In this document: positions 20,021-33,060 of the stretch, in pieces
Position numbering within the stretch: position 1 is the stretch's first letter
Layout: every line of letters begins with the position of its first letter
Origin: Antedon mediterranea
Lineage: Eukaryota; Echinodermata; Crinoidea; Comatulida; Antedonidae
Length of the DNA stretch: 64,000 nucleotides
Assembly (NCBI RefSeq): GCF_964355755.1
Contig: NC_092671.1
Location: forward strand, 18,812,001 to 18,876,000
Direction of reading: 5' to 3'
Notes under the pieces: generated by a model
Seen by the model: only the letters and a program-made list of their open reading frames with translations
Databases searched by the model: none
Told to the model about the DNA's origin: nothing
Made by a program: the position numbers and the translations under genes

Positions 20021-22840
20021 TAACTTAAATACGTCAATTTACTGGTTTTTTTTACTTTATGGTTATCTGCTCATGGCGTTATTGTCAGAACGGTTTCTGC
20101 CATTTTGGTGTATCGCTTTTCACAAAAACTTACAAACAAAATATTACCATGATGCTGTTTACAGTTGCGCAACGTTTCATGAATTTTTCGTATTTTATCA
20201 GAATGAGAATTTTGAATTTATGAGAATAGGTTACTCCTGCGTAAATGTCAGGCGGGATGCTGTAAGGCAAAACCAATTTAGTATGGGCTGATAAAGAAAA
20301 GGAGCGAAGAAAGGCAATGAAAGGTTGGAACAACTTACACTTAGATTCATGTAGCATTAAGATGGAATTGATTGGTGATTTAATCCTTCAGTTGCCTCCC
20401 ACCAAAGGGAAGTCAGAGAAGGAATGATCAGATGAGTAAGAAAGGTGTTGGATTGTTAAAGCAGACAATAAAACTAAATGATAAAGGTGAAGGTGGAGGC
20501 GATTGTTAACGGAAGGTCATTGACATTGCCTACTTGACGATGTTGATGGAGCGGCAGAAATGGTTTAAAGGTTGTGGAAATGTGGATGTAGGAGACATTG
20601 TTATAATTGCGGAGAATTACCCAAGAGGATAGTGGCCAATGGCTAGAGAGTGTTGGAAGTTTATACAGGATGCAAAATGACTGGTGAGATCCGGTTAAGC
20701 TGAGAACCGCAAGCGCTGAAATGGTACGGCCTATCACGAAGTTTATTGTGATTCTGGAAGCAGTAGAGTCAGTAGATCAGATGCTATATAATAGATTGTT
20801 CAATTGTTATCGCATTATGTTATTGTTATTATTGTTAACTATTTTGCAAATGCTTTAATTTAGTATAGCATTAGAAGAAGAACTAGTTTGACGTATATTT
20901 AAGAGGGCGCATTATATAATATAAGAAAATGACGTCAGATTAGGGTCATATGCTAGGAGGCATTTGAGAGAACAGGATGTATGATCACAACTAGTAGTGA
21001 TTTCAATTACAGTATATGATATTGACAATGTATTGTTTGATTTTTTTTAGATTTATCTGAATGTTGATGTACTGGCGATAGTGTCGATAGTGACTTTGCT
21101 TATTTCGGTAAGCGTAATTCTGCTACTTTTTTTGATTAATAACTCGTACGAATAAGATTTAATGGTTTTGAAGTTCAATTGACACGCCGTTAATTTTGGC
21201 TATACGTACCTGTTTTAATCTTAATTTCTCATTTGCTATTAATAATTCATAGTTATTGTTACTATACTGCCTTAAGCACCTGCATACGATTGTTATAAAA
21301 ATCTTCAAACAACTGAGATAGTTATAATCATAACTTTATAGCTATATATTAATTTGTTATTGACTAGCGTGTAGCTGTTGTTTATTATGTTATAGGAATG
21401 TTATCCGTTTCTAAGACGACAGGGGTTCGGTATTTTTATTAGTTTAGGGATCGTCTTTTATATTCCTTTGTTTTAACTTAATACAAAACTTTCAGTTATA
21501 GGATGTTCTAATGTTTTTTTTTTGTTAGTAATCTGATTCACATTTAAGCAACAGGAGCACGTTGATATCACTCGCATTAATTTTAGGACAGTTACAATTA
21601 TTAATTGTGTATTTAAGATAATTATTATTTTGGCATTCTCAACACAAGTTTCAATTAATTTTACTTATTATTTACTGTATTTCTTATAAACATATTAAAC
21701 ACATTGATATAGAATTTGTACAATTTCACAAAAAAAATGTACAAAAAAAGTATTAACTTTGATTTTAATTGTAAGAGATAAATAGGCCTATTAATTTTTT
21801 TTTTTGTGGTCAGTCTAGGTTTACTTAATCCACTTTGTGTAGTATTTTACAATAGATATACATCTTAATTATTGTATTATTATAATTCCAACCAATTGGT
21901 ATACTTGTGTTAGATATTCTAATCTTTATTATTAAATTGTTGTTGCCAAATCCTTTTCCTAGTGACGGTGTTGTACGTTTCAGAAACAAACAAAACACGC
22001 ACAAGTACAGTTTAATTGGTAGGCTTAGCTATTTTTATCTTAACTTTCTTTTCAAAATACTTTTATATTTAAAAATATTACATTGTAAATATTTGTTGAC
22101 AGTGTCATTTGTTGACAAATCAGTGTAAACAAGATTATAAATTGATACACAGAATAATCAGTTGTTTCTAAGTACATTCTTACATTGTGACGGTCACTGT
22201 GTTTATAGTCTATAATTTAAATTATAAAAGTATACCCTGACCTTTTCCGAATTCCATATCACTATAGCAAAGCAACACTTAACACGTACACACGTTGAAA
22301 TTTAAAGGTATCTTACGAACAGTGCAATCACTAATGTACGAAGTGCATACGAGGAGAAGTAACATTGTTCCAAAGCCAACATACTACAGTAGTACCGTTC
22401 ACTAAATTGTAAGTACAATGCATTATTGTCTCATTGTGATATTTATATTTATTCTGCCAGAATGTTTATTATTTATTCGTTTCCCCTCTGAATTTGTCAT
22501 GTTAATTATCCAGATGCGTTGCATCTATCTTAGGGTCTATAACATTTTCATTTATTATCCGTAAGTTTTCACGATGCACAATCAATAATGTGCTGTGACA
22601 TAATTTCGTGAACTGAAGGCTTTTAATTCAGGACCTATCTTCCAAATCAGCCTTTATACACAATTTAATATCACAAAATAATATCATGTAATGTTTTAAA
22701 TAGCACGTTTCATAAATGCCCATGGACCAAGTACATTTTTGCGTAGCAACTTAACAATTTATAGTACTATGCTATACAGGGATTTTCTATAAAGGAGATT
22801 GATAAATAAGATATCGTAATTTGTAAATTTTATCTATAGA
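20021..22840. other. Intergenic DNA upstream of gene B
   Basis: AT-rich sequence with no protein frame above background and no obvious repeat. The promoter of gene B should lie at its right end, but no clear TATA or initiator context stands out. Confidence 0.4.
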
Positions 22841-25800
22841 ATGTTTAGAACTTGTAATCGAGTCCATACTATGGAAGCACCGGTAAGTTGTATTTTTTGT
22901 AGAATTATGAGTAACGGCAAGACGTATGTTAACTCACCCATAACAATATAAATGTTTAAGTCTGATCTGACCAAGTTGAATAGTTTTTTTGGGTATATGT
23001 GTGCCCCAGAACGGTCCTAAATAAAGGCTGTCCATACCAGAAAGACATTTCCTGGTAAGAGCCATGATCAATTCATACATCACGTAACTTGGTGATTTAT
23101 GAAAATGTCGGTATCGTGGCCAACTATAATATTATGTATTACGAAAGTGTTTGATGGCCTTACTATAAGCTCCGTTCGTGATTACCTTACATAAATAATC
23201 AATATGCATGCAATGTGCAATTTCACAGACCACAAGTTGCACCAAGTGTACCTGATGCACCAAATGATTGTACTGTACTAATGATCTAGCCACTCAGCGG
23301 CGAAAACGTTTTGCGTACAATATAGAAATAACACTCTAGTGCAAACATTGCACAGTGAACATATTATAGCTTTACTGCGCGATTTGATATTTTTTCGCAC
23401 CATAAGTTGAAACTTAGAGCACCAAACAAACTATTACAATACCACATTTACTACTTTTTATATACGCAACAAAAAATAGTATTTATTATTTATTTATCTT
23501 AAAAATTCATTTATTATGCGGCTGTTATCTGTAAATTATTTTTATATGTTTAAAAAGAATATCTTAACAAATACAATTTGTTGTTATTTCTTCCCAATAT
23601 TTTTAAATATCACGTTGTGATATTTCAGGAAAGGATGAGGAAAATTAATCAATTTGAGATAGCTTTCAAGTTTTCGTAAATCAAAAATATCGTTTTCAAT
23701 CTTTTTTAAAATCAAGTAGCCGATACTAAATCAAAATATGTGTTATAATCTCTAATTACTTTTAGCTTGCCAATACATTTTTTATTGTGCTTTCATTTCT
23801 TGTGACAACATCTTTATATTAATGTATTTTATATACGGAATGTTTGTCTTGCATTTTAAAGATCGTGTTAAATCAGCCAAGTGGAAATAGCCAGTCGGTT
23901 TTCCACTATGATCCAAAGTCCTTACAAGTGATCTACTCCATTCCAGCCGTTCACAAAAATAGCAAAAAGTTGACACAAGAATTGAATAGAACCGTTTCCG
24001 AACTATTGCAAAATGTTGAGATCCTTCGAAGTGAACTCCATGGAAACATAAGTTATGAACAATTTATGGCAGGTAAGTAAGAATCATTATTATTCGGAGT
24101 CCCAACAATAATCGACTAAACGAGTACTGGTCGCCTTTAAAGCTTGATTCTTACACATAGTAGGCCTACAAAGCAATACGAGTATTTCACCAATCACAGA
24201 TGACAGTTCCAATGTTCTCTTGTGATTATTTAACTTAACGTCTTTTATACTTAACCTAGTTTAAACACTGCCCACGTTAAAAAAACTTTTTCAAATTCTT
24301 CTGGAGAAGTTCTTTAAAATTACAGTCTACAGTTTGCTGAAGTTTGTCTGGTATACACTTTGAAACTTTGAACTGTCTTGCCAAACTCGGAGTTTTCTAA
24401 AGTTTGCCAACTAAAGTTTGTGTAGGCTTAGACTCGGCTCTCTAATACTGAAGGCTGTCATATGACTGTAATTTGAATAAAGAGAGTAGATAAAAATACT
24501 GAAGATGAGAACAAATCGGATTATGAACCAAAATAGTAGTACAACCCGCATCCAGGCAAAGTGGAAAGGCAACTTAATCTTCATGAACATGCACATTTGA
24601 AAAGTATGTCAGAAAATTGAAATCAAAGTGAGATATGAATACATACAAGACAAAAAAAATAAAGTTTGGTAGTATAGGATAAGCAAATAGAGTCGGCGTT
24701 TTAAATTGATCATGCGTACTCTTGCATCGTAATCTTTGACATATGCAATTATAAAAACCAGAGTACTAGAGCTTCCAACGAACGTCGGGCTTAACAATTT
24801 TCACGGTATTGCAATTCCTGTTTGGTCTGTTTGTTTGCTAAAGTTGTAGTCCCCTGAGGGGGACACCATCAGGTCCACAAAATGTGTTCTCTTAAAGCCA
24901 ATTTACACATACGAGCGGTAACAGTAAACAGAAAACAAAAATGGAAACACAAATCGCGGAGCAGACGGGCGGTTGATTGGAGACTCGCTCAGGATAGATA
25001 AAGATTCTATGTGGGAAAAGCACGCGATTTTCCGTTTACCGTTTCCGATTTTATAATTTCTTGTCATTATTTATATATTTAATTACGTTACAGATTTCAG
25101 TATTTTGTTTATAAATTGTTTTTCATTTTGTAATAAAACATTGGTTATGAGAAATACCAATTAAATGTATTTTTTATAGACATGCTTTGCCCTAGTGAGA
25201 TTGTGTTGGCCAACCAACAGTTCATTCCATATGCGTACATATACTTTCAATATTTGCATCCAGTTTTACCAGCTAAGAAACCTTTATCACAGGGAAGGAT
25301 GTTTCTTACCAACAGTAGGTTGATTATGCTGTCAAACGAAAGCGCAAAACGTATGTGTTACACTATCGTAGGCCTATTATGTAATTATGTAGTGGTCCTC
25401 CATTTGACGGACAAAATTCTTTTAAGAATCTTCAGGAAGATTGTTTCGATGTTGGTTTTTTGTGTGAGGGTGGGGTAGGATGTTGTAAGGTGGGGATTTT
25501 TAATGTTTTGAACAAGATTTCACGGAAGTGTTGGTTGGTTTAGATTTATAGTTTATACAATAGAAGCATTTAAGAATGGTTGACTACTGTAACGACAGAC
25601 ATATATAGATAAAAGTGACATTTTGTAACTACTACTTTTACAATGGGTAAAGATAAGATGCTTTTAAAATCAAGCACTTTGATTTCATTTTCATTTTGTT
25701 ATTTTTATAATTTAAATTATTTTAGAAACGGAAGTTGCTGCAGTTCCTCCAGATAGCACCAAGAAACCGAACAAATACTCTGTAAAATGTGAAGCTGGCG

Positions 25801-26500
25801 ATGCTTTCCATTATCAGTTTCTACCACTAGAGAGCATTCGAGCTGTCGAGCTCGATGGCATGGTTGGGGCTTCCATGTCGTCATTTATCGATAGTAAGGC
25901 AGCATGTTGCCTACTCAGGATGTGCAGTTGCTGTGGGGTAGGCCTATTTACAATTTCAAATATTCGGTCTTGCGTTATTACAGTACTAAAGCTAAAATTA
26001 TAATAAATTAATGTTGTTGTTAAGTAAAATCGGCGTTTAAATCGGTTCTCATTTGGAAATACTGTAAGCACACCAATCACCAATCACGACGTGATGGTGA
26101 TTGGTTAACTCACTTGCGTTGCACCCACGTCGTTACGTTGCTCAAATTTATTGTGTGTTAACTATTTATTTGTCCATGGACACCCTGAGAATAAATGAGG
26201 TTTACAGTATTACATATTCGTTTATATTGGTGTAATATGAAGCCTGCAATTAAATACATCATTTATCTTTAGTGTGGGATATGTCTGAGAAGTTGGTACG
26301 AAGTCGGTCGCTCATCCAACCCGTCAGTAAACCAGCGCATTTTGAATCTTAGTGTTGATATGCCGCCTTGGGGAAATCATTGCATTGTCAGCATCTACAT
26401 GCAAGGATCAACCGATATGCTTGTCGTCAAAGACTTTCTTCGTGACTTACAAGCATATGGGCCATCAATGAAACTGTCAATGTACGAGAAAGCATTCTAA
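22841..26500 (+). CDS. Gene B: paralogue of gene A, five exons
   Basis: Exons are 22841-22882, 23862-24072, 25180-25350, 25726-25937 and 26273-26500. All introns are GT-AG, with the same positions and phases as in gene A, giving 287 residues from ATG 22841 or 277 from ATG 22871. The first exon encodes a short leader ending MEAP. Exon 2 matches gene A in DPKSLQV and LTQELNRTVSEL. Exon 3 keeps GRMFLTNSRLIMLSNES. Exon 4 keeps TEVAAVPPDSTKKP and SIRAVELDGM. The cysteine cluster is looser (CCLLRMCSCCG, then CGIC). Exon 5 keeps SWYEVGR, DMPPWG and FLRDLQAYGP and ends EKAF. The same orientation 11 kb apart indicates tandem duplication. Function unknown; exon 1 is the least certain part. Confidence 0.82.
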
Positions 26501-26839
26501 GTGACCATCTTTACTCTATAAAAATTCAAGTTTTTGAATAGTTGACGTGTTTTTTTTTTGGTTTGTTTCTCTTTCATGAGTGTAGCCCATTCATTCTTTC
26601 ATTATTCTATGACAAAAATATTTAAAAAAATAAAAATTAATAAAATGTATATAAATAATAATTATTACACCACGTGTATTTAGTTCTCAGTCATAGGCCT
26701 ACTGTTTGGCTATCTTTATTCAACAAAAATCTTCATCGTAAACCATGCCATAGATTTTAGCAGATAAGAGTGTCCCTGGTTATTAGCCAGTTTACATTTC
26801 ACAATCCTGTCTAGACACATGGTATTTGTTTGGGTAGTA

Positions 26840-28696
26840 ACAAAGTGCGAGGCAGCGAGGCACGCGAGGCAGGGAAGGCATGCGAGGCAAGTCAGAAATT
26901 TTTGCGAGGCATCGTTTTACCATCATCAAAAAATGCGAGGCATCATTTTATCATTTCTCAAAATTGCAAGGCAGGAAATCACCGAAATTGAAGTAGCCTA
27001 GGCCTAGGCCCGCTAGGCTAGTTTCCTTTTGCACCTGCCTTGTATTTTAACCAACTTTATCCTGAATACCACAGCTTAGAATTAGTAGGCCTACTTTAAT
27101 GAAGAAAAATCACATAAAAGTAACAATAAATCCATTAAATTGGTGATTTTACAGACGTTGTTTTTCTCGCATTTCGCACACTCAATGTTCAATATTTTGC
27201 TTTCTATGGAACGCCAAAAGAGCAAAATTAATTAGAGGGCTAAAAACTCTGTGGAATCCATTTATATTTAACGCATTATTTGGTGAAAATCAAGTACAAT
27301 TTCAATAGATTTTGTCACTGTCAGTAAGGAAAAATGTTACTGTTGATAATGTACACGGTTTCGTTAACCTTTTAAAGAATAAAATAGAAAAATTCATCAT
27401 AATATCCTTAGTAGGATGCCCTAGGTCTAGACTAGGTAGTTAGTGATGTTGATTTAGGATCGATTATTATTCTTTGAAAACAGAACAGTATCAGCAGTAA
27501 CATATTACAGCATTTTTATTGACAAATTAACAAATATATTGAAATAAAACGTGTTTTTCACCAATAAATGCATGAGAAATTGACGCATTCCACTGAGTTT
27601 TAGTCCTCTATTATCGTTGCTCTTTTGGCGCTCCATAGAAACAAAAATATTGAACATTGAATAAGTGAAATTCGCGAACAGTGTGCGAGAAACACGCCTG
27701 TAAAATCATTAATTTAAGGATTTATTTGTTACTTTTTATGTGATTCTTTCATTAAAGTACTCATGAGGTATACTTCTAAGGTGTGGTATTCACACGATAA
27801 AGTTAGTTATCAAATTTGGAGTAAAAATACAAGCGAAGGAAACTAGCGCCAGGTTTATTAGTACGTAGGCCTACATGGACAACAATAAATAAAAATCGTT
27901 CGTAATATACCTAGCTTACTAAAACAGGAATAGTGTATCATTATTAAATATTACACCAATTACTATTATATCAAAATTGATTAAATTATTTTCTACATAG
28001 GCCTCTTATCTAGGTTAGGGCTAAGCATATTAGCTAAAGTTTAATTTTAGGCCTAGTATTACAATTGTCGGACGTAAGTCTTTTTTCACACGCGCTCCAG
28101 AATTCTGTCGCAATTTTTTTCTTTGCGGCATGTTATTGGATCGCCATATCAGTTACCTTTTATTCACCGCCAGTTATTGAACTTGTCCTGGCAATCGCTG
28201 TTCACCTTATTTGCGAGAGAGGTACACGTGTTGTTCCTAGAGAATGGAATGTCAAAAATGTCTTTGGCATGCCGCTCAGAGAGAAGTCTGTGCGTTGCTG
28301 CTGAAACCACGTGCTATAGGAGGGGAATGCACCACAATCCTCTGAGCTGAGGGCTGAATCATTCCTCTACCTGCTAAATAGTAAAGAGGGATTTTCCATC
28401 TCTCGGATCTAGGCGCAGGGGTGTGAAAATTTGACACGATATGACTTGAATAAAAAAACAATCGTTACATAAAAATAAACAACATGATGAGTGTATACAC
28501 GAATCTATTTAGATACGCTTGTATCGATTGATTATTAGGCCTATAATATAGCATAATAGCACGTTAAGATATGCCTCGCACCTTTTTGAAATTGTAAACT
28601 ATATGCCGCGCATGCCTCGCACTTTTGGAAATGATAAAATGATGCCTCGCACAAATATTTGGCATGCCTCGCTTGCCTCGCTGCCTCGCACTTTGT
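26840..28696. mobile_element. 1.86-kb TIR element with GCGAGGCA-rich ends and an inner palindrome
   Basis: The left end ACAAAGTGCGAGGCAGCGAG is matched by its complement ending at 28696. The arms continue as spaced GCGAGGCA words for about 140 bp (26840-26990 and 28565-28696). A second inverted pair lies inside: 27010-27240 and 27590-27850, including TTCTATGGAACGCCAAAAG and a slightly diverged mate. There is no transposase frame. It could be one non-autonomous element or one nested within another. Confidence 0.7.
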
Positions 28697-28699
28697 CAA

Positions 28700-28930
28700 C
28701 ACTCTATTTGTTTGGCCAGTCTATACCCAGCTCAAAGACAATGCTATTGTTTTTAGCTTGTCAAACTTGCCCTTTCACACCTGTCAGAAACAATGCTCTT
28801 TTATATTGCTAGTTTCCATCCACCTTTGTTCATGAGAAACAATGTCTTCTATAGCTAGTTTCAATTCTCCCCACTCTGAACTTGCTATTGTTTTTAGCTT
28901 TCACACCAGTCCCACCCTAATTCGCTTATA
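28700..28930 (+). repeat. Degenerate tandem repeat
   Basis: Loosely repeated AAACAATG, CTATTGTTTTTAGCTT and TAGTTTCCA words in units of roughly 65-130 bp. Copy boundaries are unclear. Confidence 0.4.
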
Positions 28931-29126
28931 TTCCCAGTTTCCTTGACTTTCTGCATTTTGACTCATATTTCTCCTCCGAAACGTCGAGAAACTCAACAGT
29001 TCTTTTCAAAACTAAAATATACGTGGTGCATATTAACACTTTTGATTTCGTCATGCAAACCTTCAAACAATATATGTATATATTATTATAAATCCAAAGG
29101 CAAATTACTGAAAAAATGACAATGCT

Positions 29127-29225
29127 GTGGGTATCAGTGGCTGGATCTCAATGGAGATACAAAATAAAAGCGAAAAGCTAAATCAAAACGAGAAGTAAAA
29201 CAGCCAGAAAAGTTAGCAAGAGTGC
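29127..29225 (+). repeat. Fragment of the 4600-4912 Penelope-type repeat
   Basis: Carries ATCAGTGGCTGGATCTCAAT, GAGATACAAAAT, GCGAAAAGCTAAATCAAAA and CAGCCAGAAAAGTTAGCA in the same order as 4750-4840. It stops before the hammerhead-like core and is followed by (TA)n. Confidence 0.8.
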
Positions 29226-30236
29226 AAGATTATTATATATATATATATTAAAACATAACATAATGAGGCCTAGTACTGTAGTCATATTGGCACATATCCT
29301 CTTATAAAATTTGACCAACTTATTGAAGATTGTTTTTTATGGTCTATATTTCTTTCTCTTTCCCCTGTCAGTTTTATAGACAAAATACGGTATGTGTTTA
29401 AAAGTAATAACAAAAAGTTACTACAATATTGATTCAAGTTTTCTCAATATAGAAGAAAGAAAAATAAAGAAATAGAAAAAGACGAGCTTACATTCTTTTA
29501 CATTAGCCCATTTATTTTGAGCTCTATTTACCGTACATTACATAAACATTATTTTGATTTCTATTAAATTTCTGAGTTCTACTAGGAAAAAGTTTCAAAT
29601 CGTTGTTGTTGATCTTTTTGTATACTTTTCTGTAGATTTAGCTTGTAAATACAAAAGGCGAACAATGAAATTAATTCATTTACCTTTTTACTTTTTGTTC
29701 CAGTTACTATAATATCTATCCAATTACTAACTGTTTCATTAAGTGTATATCAGTGTGTGTTTGTCCGTTACTGGTTCAGTTCGGCAGTAGTCGCATTCAT
29801 AACTCTGTAGAAAATAACTTCCATGTCTTCATACGTTTTTTATATGCAAGTTTCAGCTTAAAATTACATGTTTTATACTATAAACTTTTTATACCATATT
29901 TCTTTCAAATCAAGATTTTACATTTCTAAAATCTATTTCCCATTTCGATTAACAAGATGGGGCAGTAGAAATATTATTAATAAGGTGTCTATAGTAAAAT
30001 TAATTGTTGTGCTTTTTACAATAAAGTTGCTGTCTCTTAAAATCTATTTTGTCTCTGTCGATTTCATTATTGTAATTATTTTCTTCAACTCGTAATGAAT
30101 TGCATTTATTAGCATAAAAAACTTAATCAGGCCATTTTGTTGTTTTGAAAGTTGTGGATCACAACATTAACTATGATTTACTATATGTTTTACTATTTTT
30201 TACCCTGCTTGTAAACAAACGTTTAAGTTATATTGT
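29226..30236. other. No recognisable feature
   Basis: AT-rich DNA without supported genes or clear repeats. Confidence 0.4.
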
Positions 30237-30240
30237 TTTT

Positions 30241-30960
30241 AGTCGCGTGGAAGCGACTCTATAGTTCACTATGTCGGTCGGTCGGTTGGTCTGTCGGTCT
30301 GTCGGTCCGGTATCACTATGCGTTTTATCGCTTTCTGACCTTATCTTGATATCAGTTTAATCTAGCTAAGTCAATTTTTCACAGTATATTCCTTATGGCC
30401 AGGAATCGATGTGGTTATGTTTTCACGGTGCGCAATAAAAAATTACGCGGTCTACGCACGATTTAACGAAATCACGTTTGTAATCATATCTTCACAACCA
30501 TGAATCACAATTAAATAAAATTTGGTACTCATAAATTTCAGGGCATAAATCATCATATGGCAATACAATTACGTGCGTAGCGCATGTAACGCATGCGTAC
30601 GCGCGCTTAAAATTTTCAAAATTTATTTGCGACGAAATAAGAGTACGTTTCGGGCAATTAAGCGTTTACAAAATTGCCATGAGTGCGCAGATTTCTGCGC
30701 GCGCACTGCGCGTTAAATGTTTTTGCGTACTCTTTTTTCCCGATTTCTGTTTTCTTGACTTACTTTTCAACTCGAAATTACGTTATACGAGCACGTCAAA
30801 AGTGACAGGTTACGCACGTGTAAATTAAAAAAATGTAACTGTTTTTAAACATTTCAACATTTTTAAACATGTTCGGTAATTTCGGTCAGTTGGTAGGTTG
30901 GTCGGTCGGTCGGTAAACACTAAGCACGCGACTGCAGCCATCTATATGGCCTTGTTTTCA
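30241..30960 (+). repeat. 720-bp dispersed repeat with hairpin ends
   Basis: Begins AGTCGCGTGGAAGCGACT, a hairpin, followed by (GGTC)n words. It ends GCACGCGACTGCAGCC followed by a TATATGGCCTTGTTTTC tail with a small GCCAT...ATGGC hairpin. A shortened copy of 114 bp keeps both ends at 48955-49068. The defined ends show this is a mobile unit. I considered a Helitron, but the 3' CTRR end is not convincing. Confidence 0.65.
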
Positions 30961-31289
30961 TTACATTGTAATAATTTGCTGTATTTCTACCTCTTATTAC
31001 ATTTTGTGGGAATGTATAAAAGTACACAATTACTTTTAACATTTTATACATTTTAAATTGGAGTATACACTTCAGTTCTCTTCGTGAGCTTCAAAATTAA
31101 CCTCAGTTATATTGACTGTGTATTCAAATAGATACATATAATGTTTTGATACACATTTCCATTTTACCCGTGTCATGCTCATGTTTAAAAGTATACAACA
31201 AACGAATGTTTATGAGTGGCAATAGTACAAATAATTTCATAAAGTGAAAAAGAACATTTCATCTTTAACCGAATGATTATTTGTAACAC

Positions 31290-32135
31290 GTCTGCATGAA
31301 TGTCACGAACTCCCTTTACGTTGTCCCTGAAGTCCGAGAAATGCAAAGTCCTGTCTTGCTCTCTTAAGAAAAAACCTATTATGTTCGCTTACTCTGTTCA
31401 AGAAGAAGTCCTTGAAAGTGTAAACTCTTATCGGGACCTCGGCATTTTCATCGACCGTAAACTGACATTTATTTCACACGTTGATCATTTGTCAGAAAGG
31501 CCATAATAGGCTGCTTGGGCTGATGTGGCGCAATTGCAAACATTTCTCTCCATACACCAAACGTGCACTTTATCTTTCCCTCATCCAACCATCTTTCAAT
31601 TTCTGTTCAATTATTTACAACTCACTCTCTGCTTCTCAGGCCTCCAGAATTGATCGGACCCATAACAAGTTCTTGCGCTTTGTCGGCCCAGCAGCCAACC
31701 TGCCTCCTATTGTTTCCCCGACATCTAGGAGAGCAAGACAGGATTTGCAATTTCTGTATAAATGTCTTACCTCTAAGTTTGATTGTAATCTTGTTACGTT
31801 GTTCCTGTTTGTAATCTTCGTAGTAAACCCTTTCTTCATGTTAAATTTTCTCGTGTCAATGTTTGTAAAAATGGTATTTTCTGTAGACTCTCGTCTTTGT
31901 ACAATTCATGTCTTTTAAAAAATAATTCTTTAGATATCTTTAACTGTAATTTCTCTCAATTTAAATGTATTATTAATGAAATTATTTAAATAATCTTATT
32001 TAAATTTTTGTATATACTGTACTTATATTGGCTTAGGCCTATATATAATAAGTTTAGTTATTTTATTTTCAACCTGTTATTGGTGTTTTACACTGTTGGT
32101 TTGAAATAAAGAATAAAGAATTAAAAAAATTAAAA
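31290..32135 (+). mobile_element. Non-LTR retrotransposon, C-terminal relic
   Basis: The plus strand reads EKCKVLSCSL, then SVNSYRDLGIFIDRKLTF, and after a frame change NRLLGLMWRNCKHFSPYTKR and SLIQPSFNFCSIIYNS. This is the block following the RT active site in LINE polymerases. The copy is broken by at least one frameshift near 31490 and ends in an A-rich tail (about 32100-32165). Only the 3' part is present. Confidence 0.75.
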
Positions 32136-32165
32136 AATAACAAAATAAATAAAAAAGAATAAAAA

Positions 32166-32960
32166 AAGTATACACACAAACTCCACAAAGTTGTAAAATA
32201 ACTCAAAAACAAAGCTTTAATTTCAATCAACTTCAACTTTCAACAATCCAGTAAGCACTTTAAACAACAGCCTCACAATAATTTTTACAATCGAATATCC
32301 AACCTCTAATATCCAACAACTAATATCCAACCTCTAATATCCAACCTTTTTCAAAATAAATGCTTCAATAAAAAAATCCTTCTCCCCCTCCTTACAATTG
32401 TCATACTGTCCCTTATGTACAATGTTCATAACCTTCTAGATAATTCCTTATACTTCTTATTCTATTGGATTACAGTTTCTATTAATAGCACTTCTGAAAT
32501 GTTCCTGGTTGTTTTTATATTAATTATAGTTACATGGCTTCATAAATCAAAACATATTCTTATTCTAGAATGTTCATGTAAGCTAGACACTATGATACTG
32601 TATAGCGTTTTATAAACGAGAGGCATAATATAGATTGATTTAATAGTAATAAGAATAATAATATACAGTGTTAATGTACTTTGTCTTTCGAAATTCATCA
32701 GAGGAGGAATTTAGTCGCCTCTCTGCGTCCAAGACCAGGAAAACCAGGGTGCCGTAATTTCACTCTTCCTTGCTTAGAACACTCTTTTTGTCGAAAATGT
32801 GATTTAGTCTTGATAAATAAATTTTGTCGACAAATTAGGTCTATATTTTATACGATAAGAATTTTAAAGATGTACAAAATAACATTGTTATTGTCAATTC
32901 TTTCAAATATAAATCTACACAAGTTTTTTTATTTAAAGTTTTTGGTCAAAACACAAGACT
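32166..32960. other. Intergenic, upstream of DNAJC9
   Basis: AT-rich. A short tandem array of AATATCCAACCTCT words lies near 32290-32345. A 104-residue frame (32681-32995) has no family motifs and overlaps the DNAJC9 promoter; I do not call it. Confidence 0.4.
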
Positions 32961-32965
32961 CAAGA

Positions 32966-32984
32966 GGGCGGAGTGCGCGGGAAA
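32966..32984 (+). promoter_or_regulatory. GC box and E2F-type site upstream of DNAJC9
   Basis: GGGCGGAG at 32966-32973 fits an Sp1-type GC box. GCGGGAAA at 32977-32984 is the exact complement of the E2F consensus TTTCCCGC. They lie 77-95 bp before the ATG at 33061. E2F control would suit a histone chaperone needed in S phase; this is inferred from the site alone. Confidence 0.5.
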
Positions 32985-33060
32985 ACGAAATCTGAAAAAT
33001 ACATAAATTTTTCAAATTCAATCATTAAAAGACTGTCCGGCAACCAGCGTACAATACGTT

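Noticed and set aside
19662-20291. 209-residue plus-strand frame and its antisense partners
   Set aside because: Made by a 22-bp minisatellite lacking stops; frames on both strands are equally open.
28976-29010. CCGAAACGTCGAG word resembling a Penelope 3' end
   Set aside because: No CTGANGA core or hairpin next to it, so too short to support.
30241-30960. Helitron
   Set aside because: A hairpin near the 3' end is present, but no 5' TC or 3' CTRR terminus fits, and no empty site can be checked.
32681-32995. 104-residue plus-strand frame
   Set aside because: No family motifs; overlaps the DNAJC9 proximal promoter.
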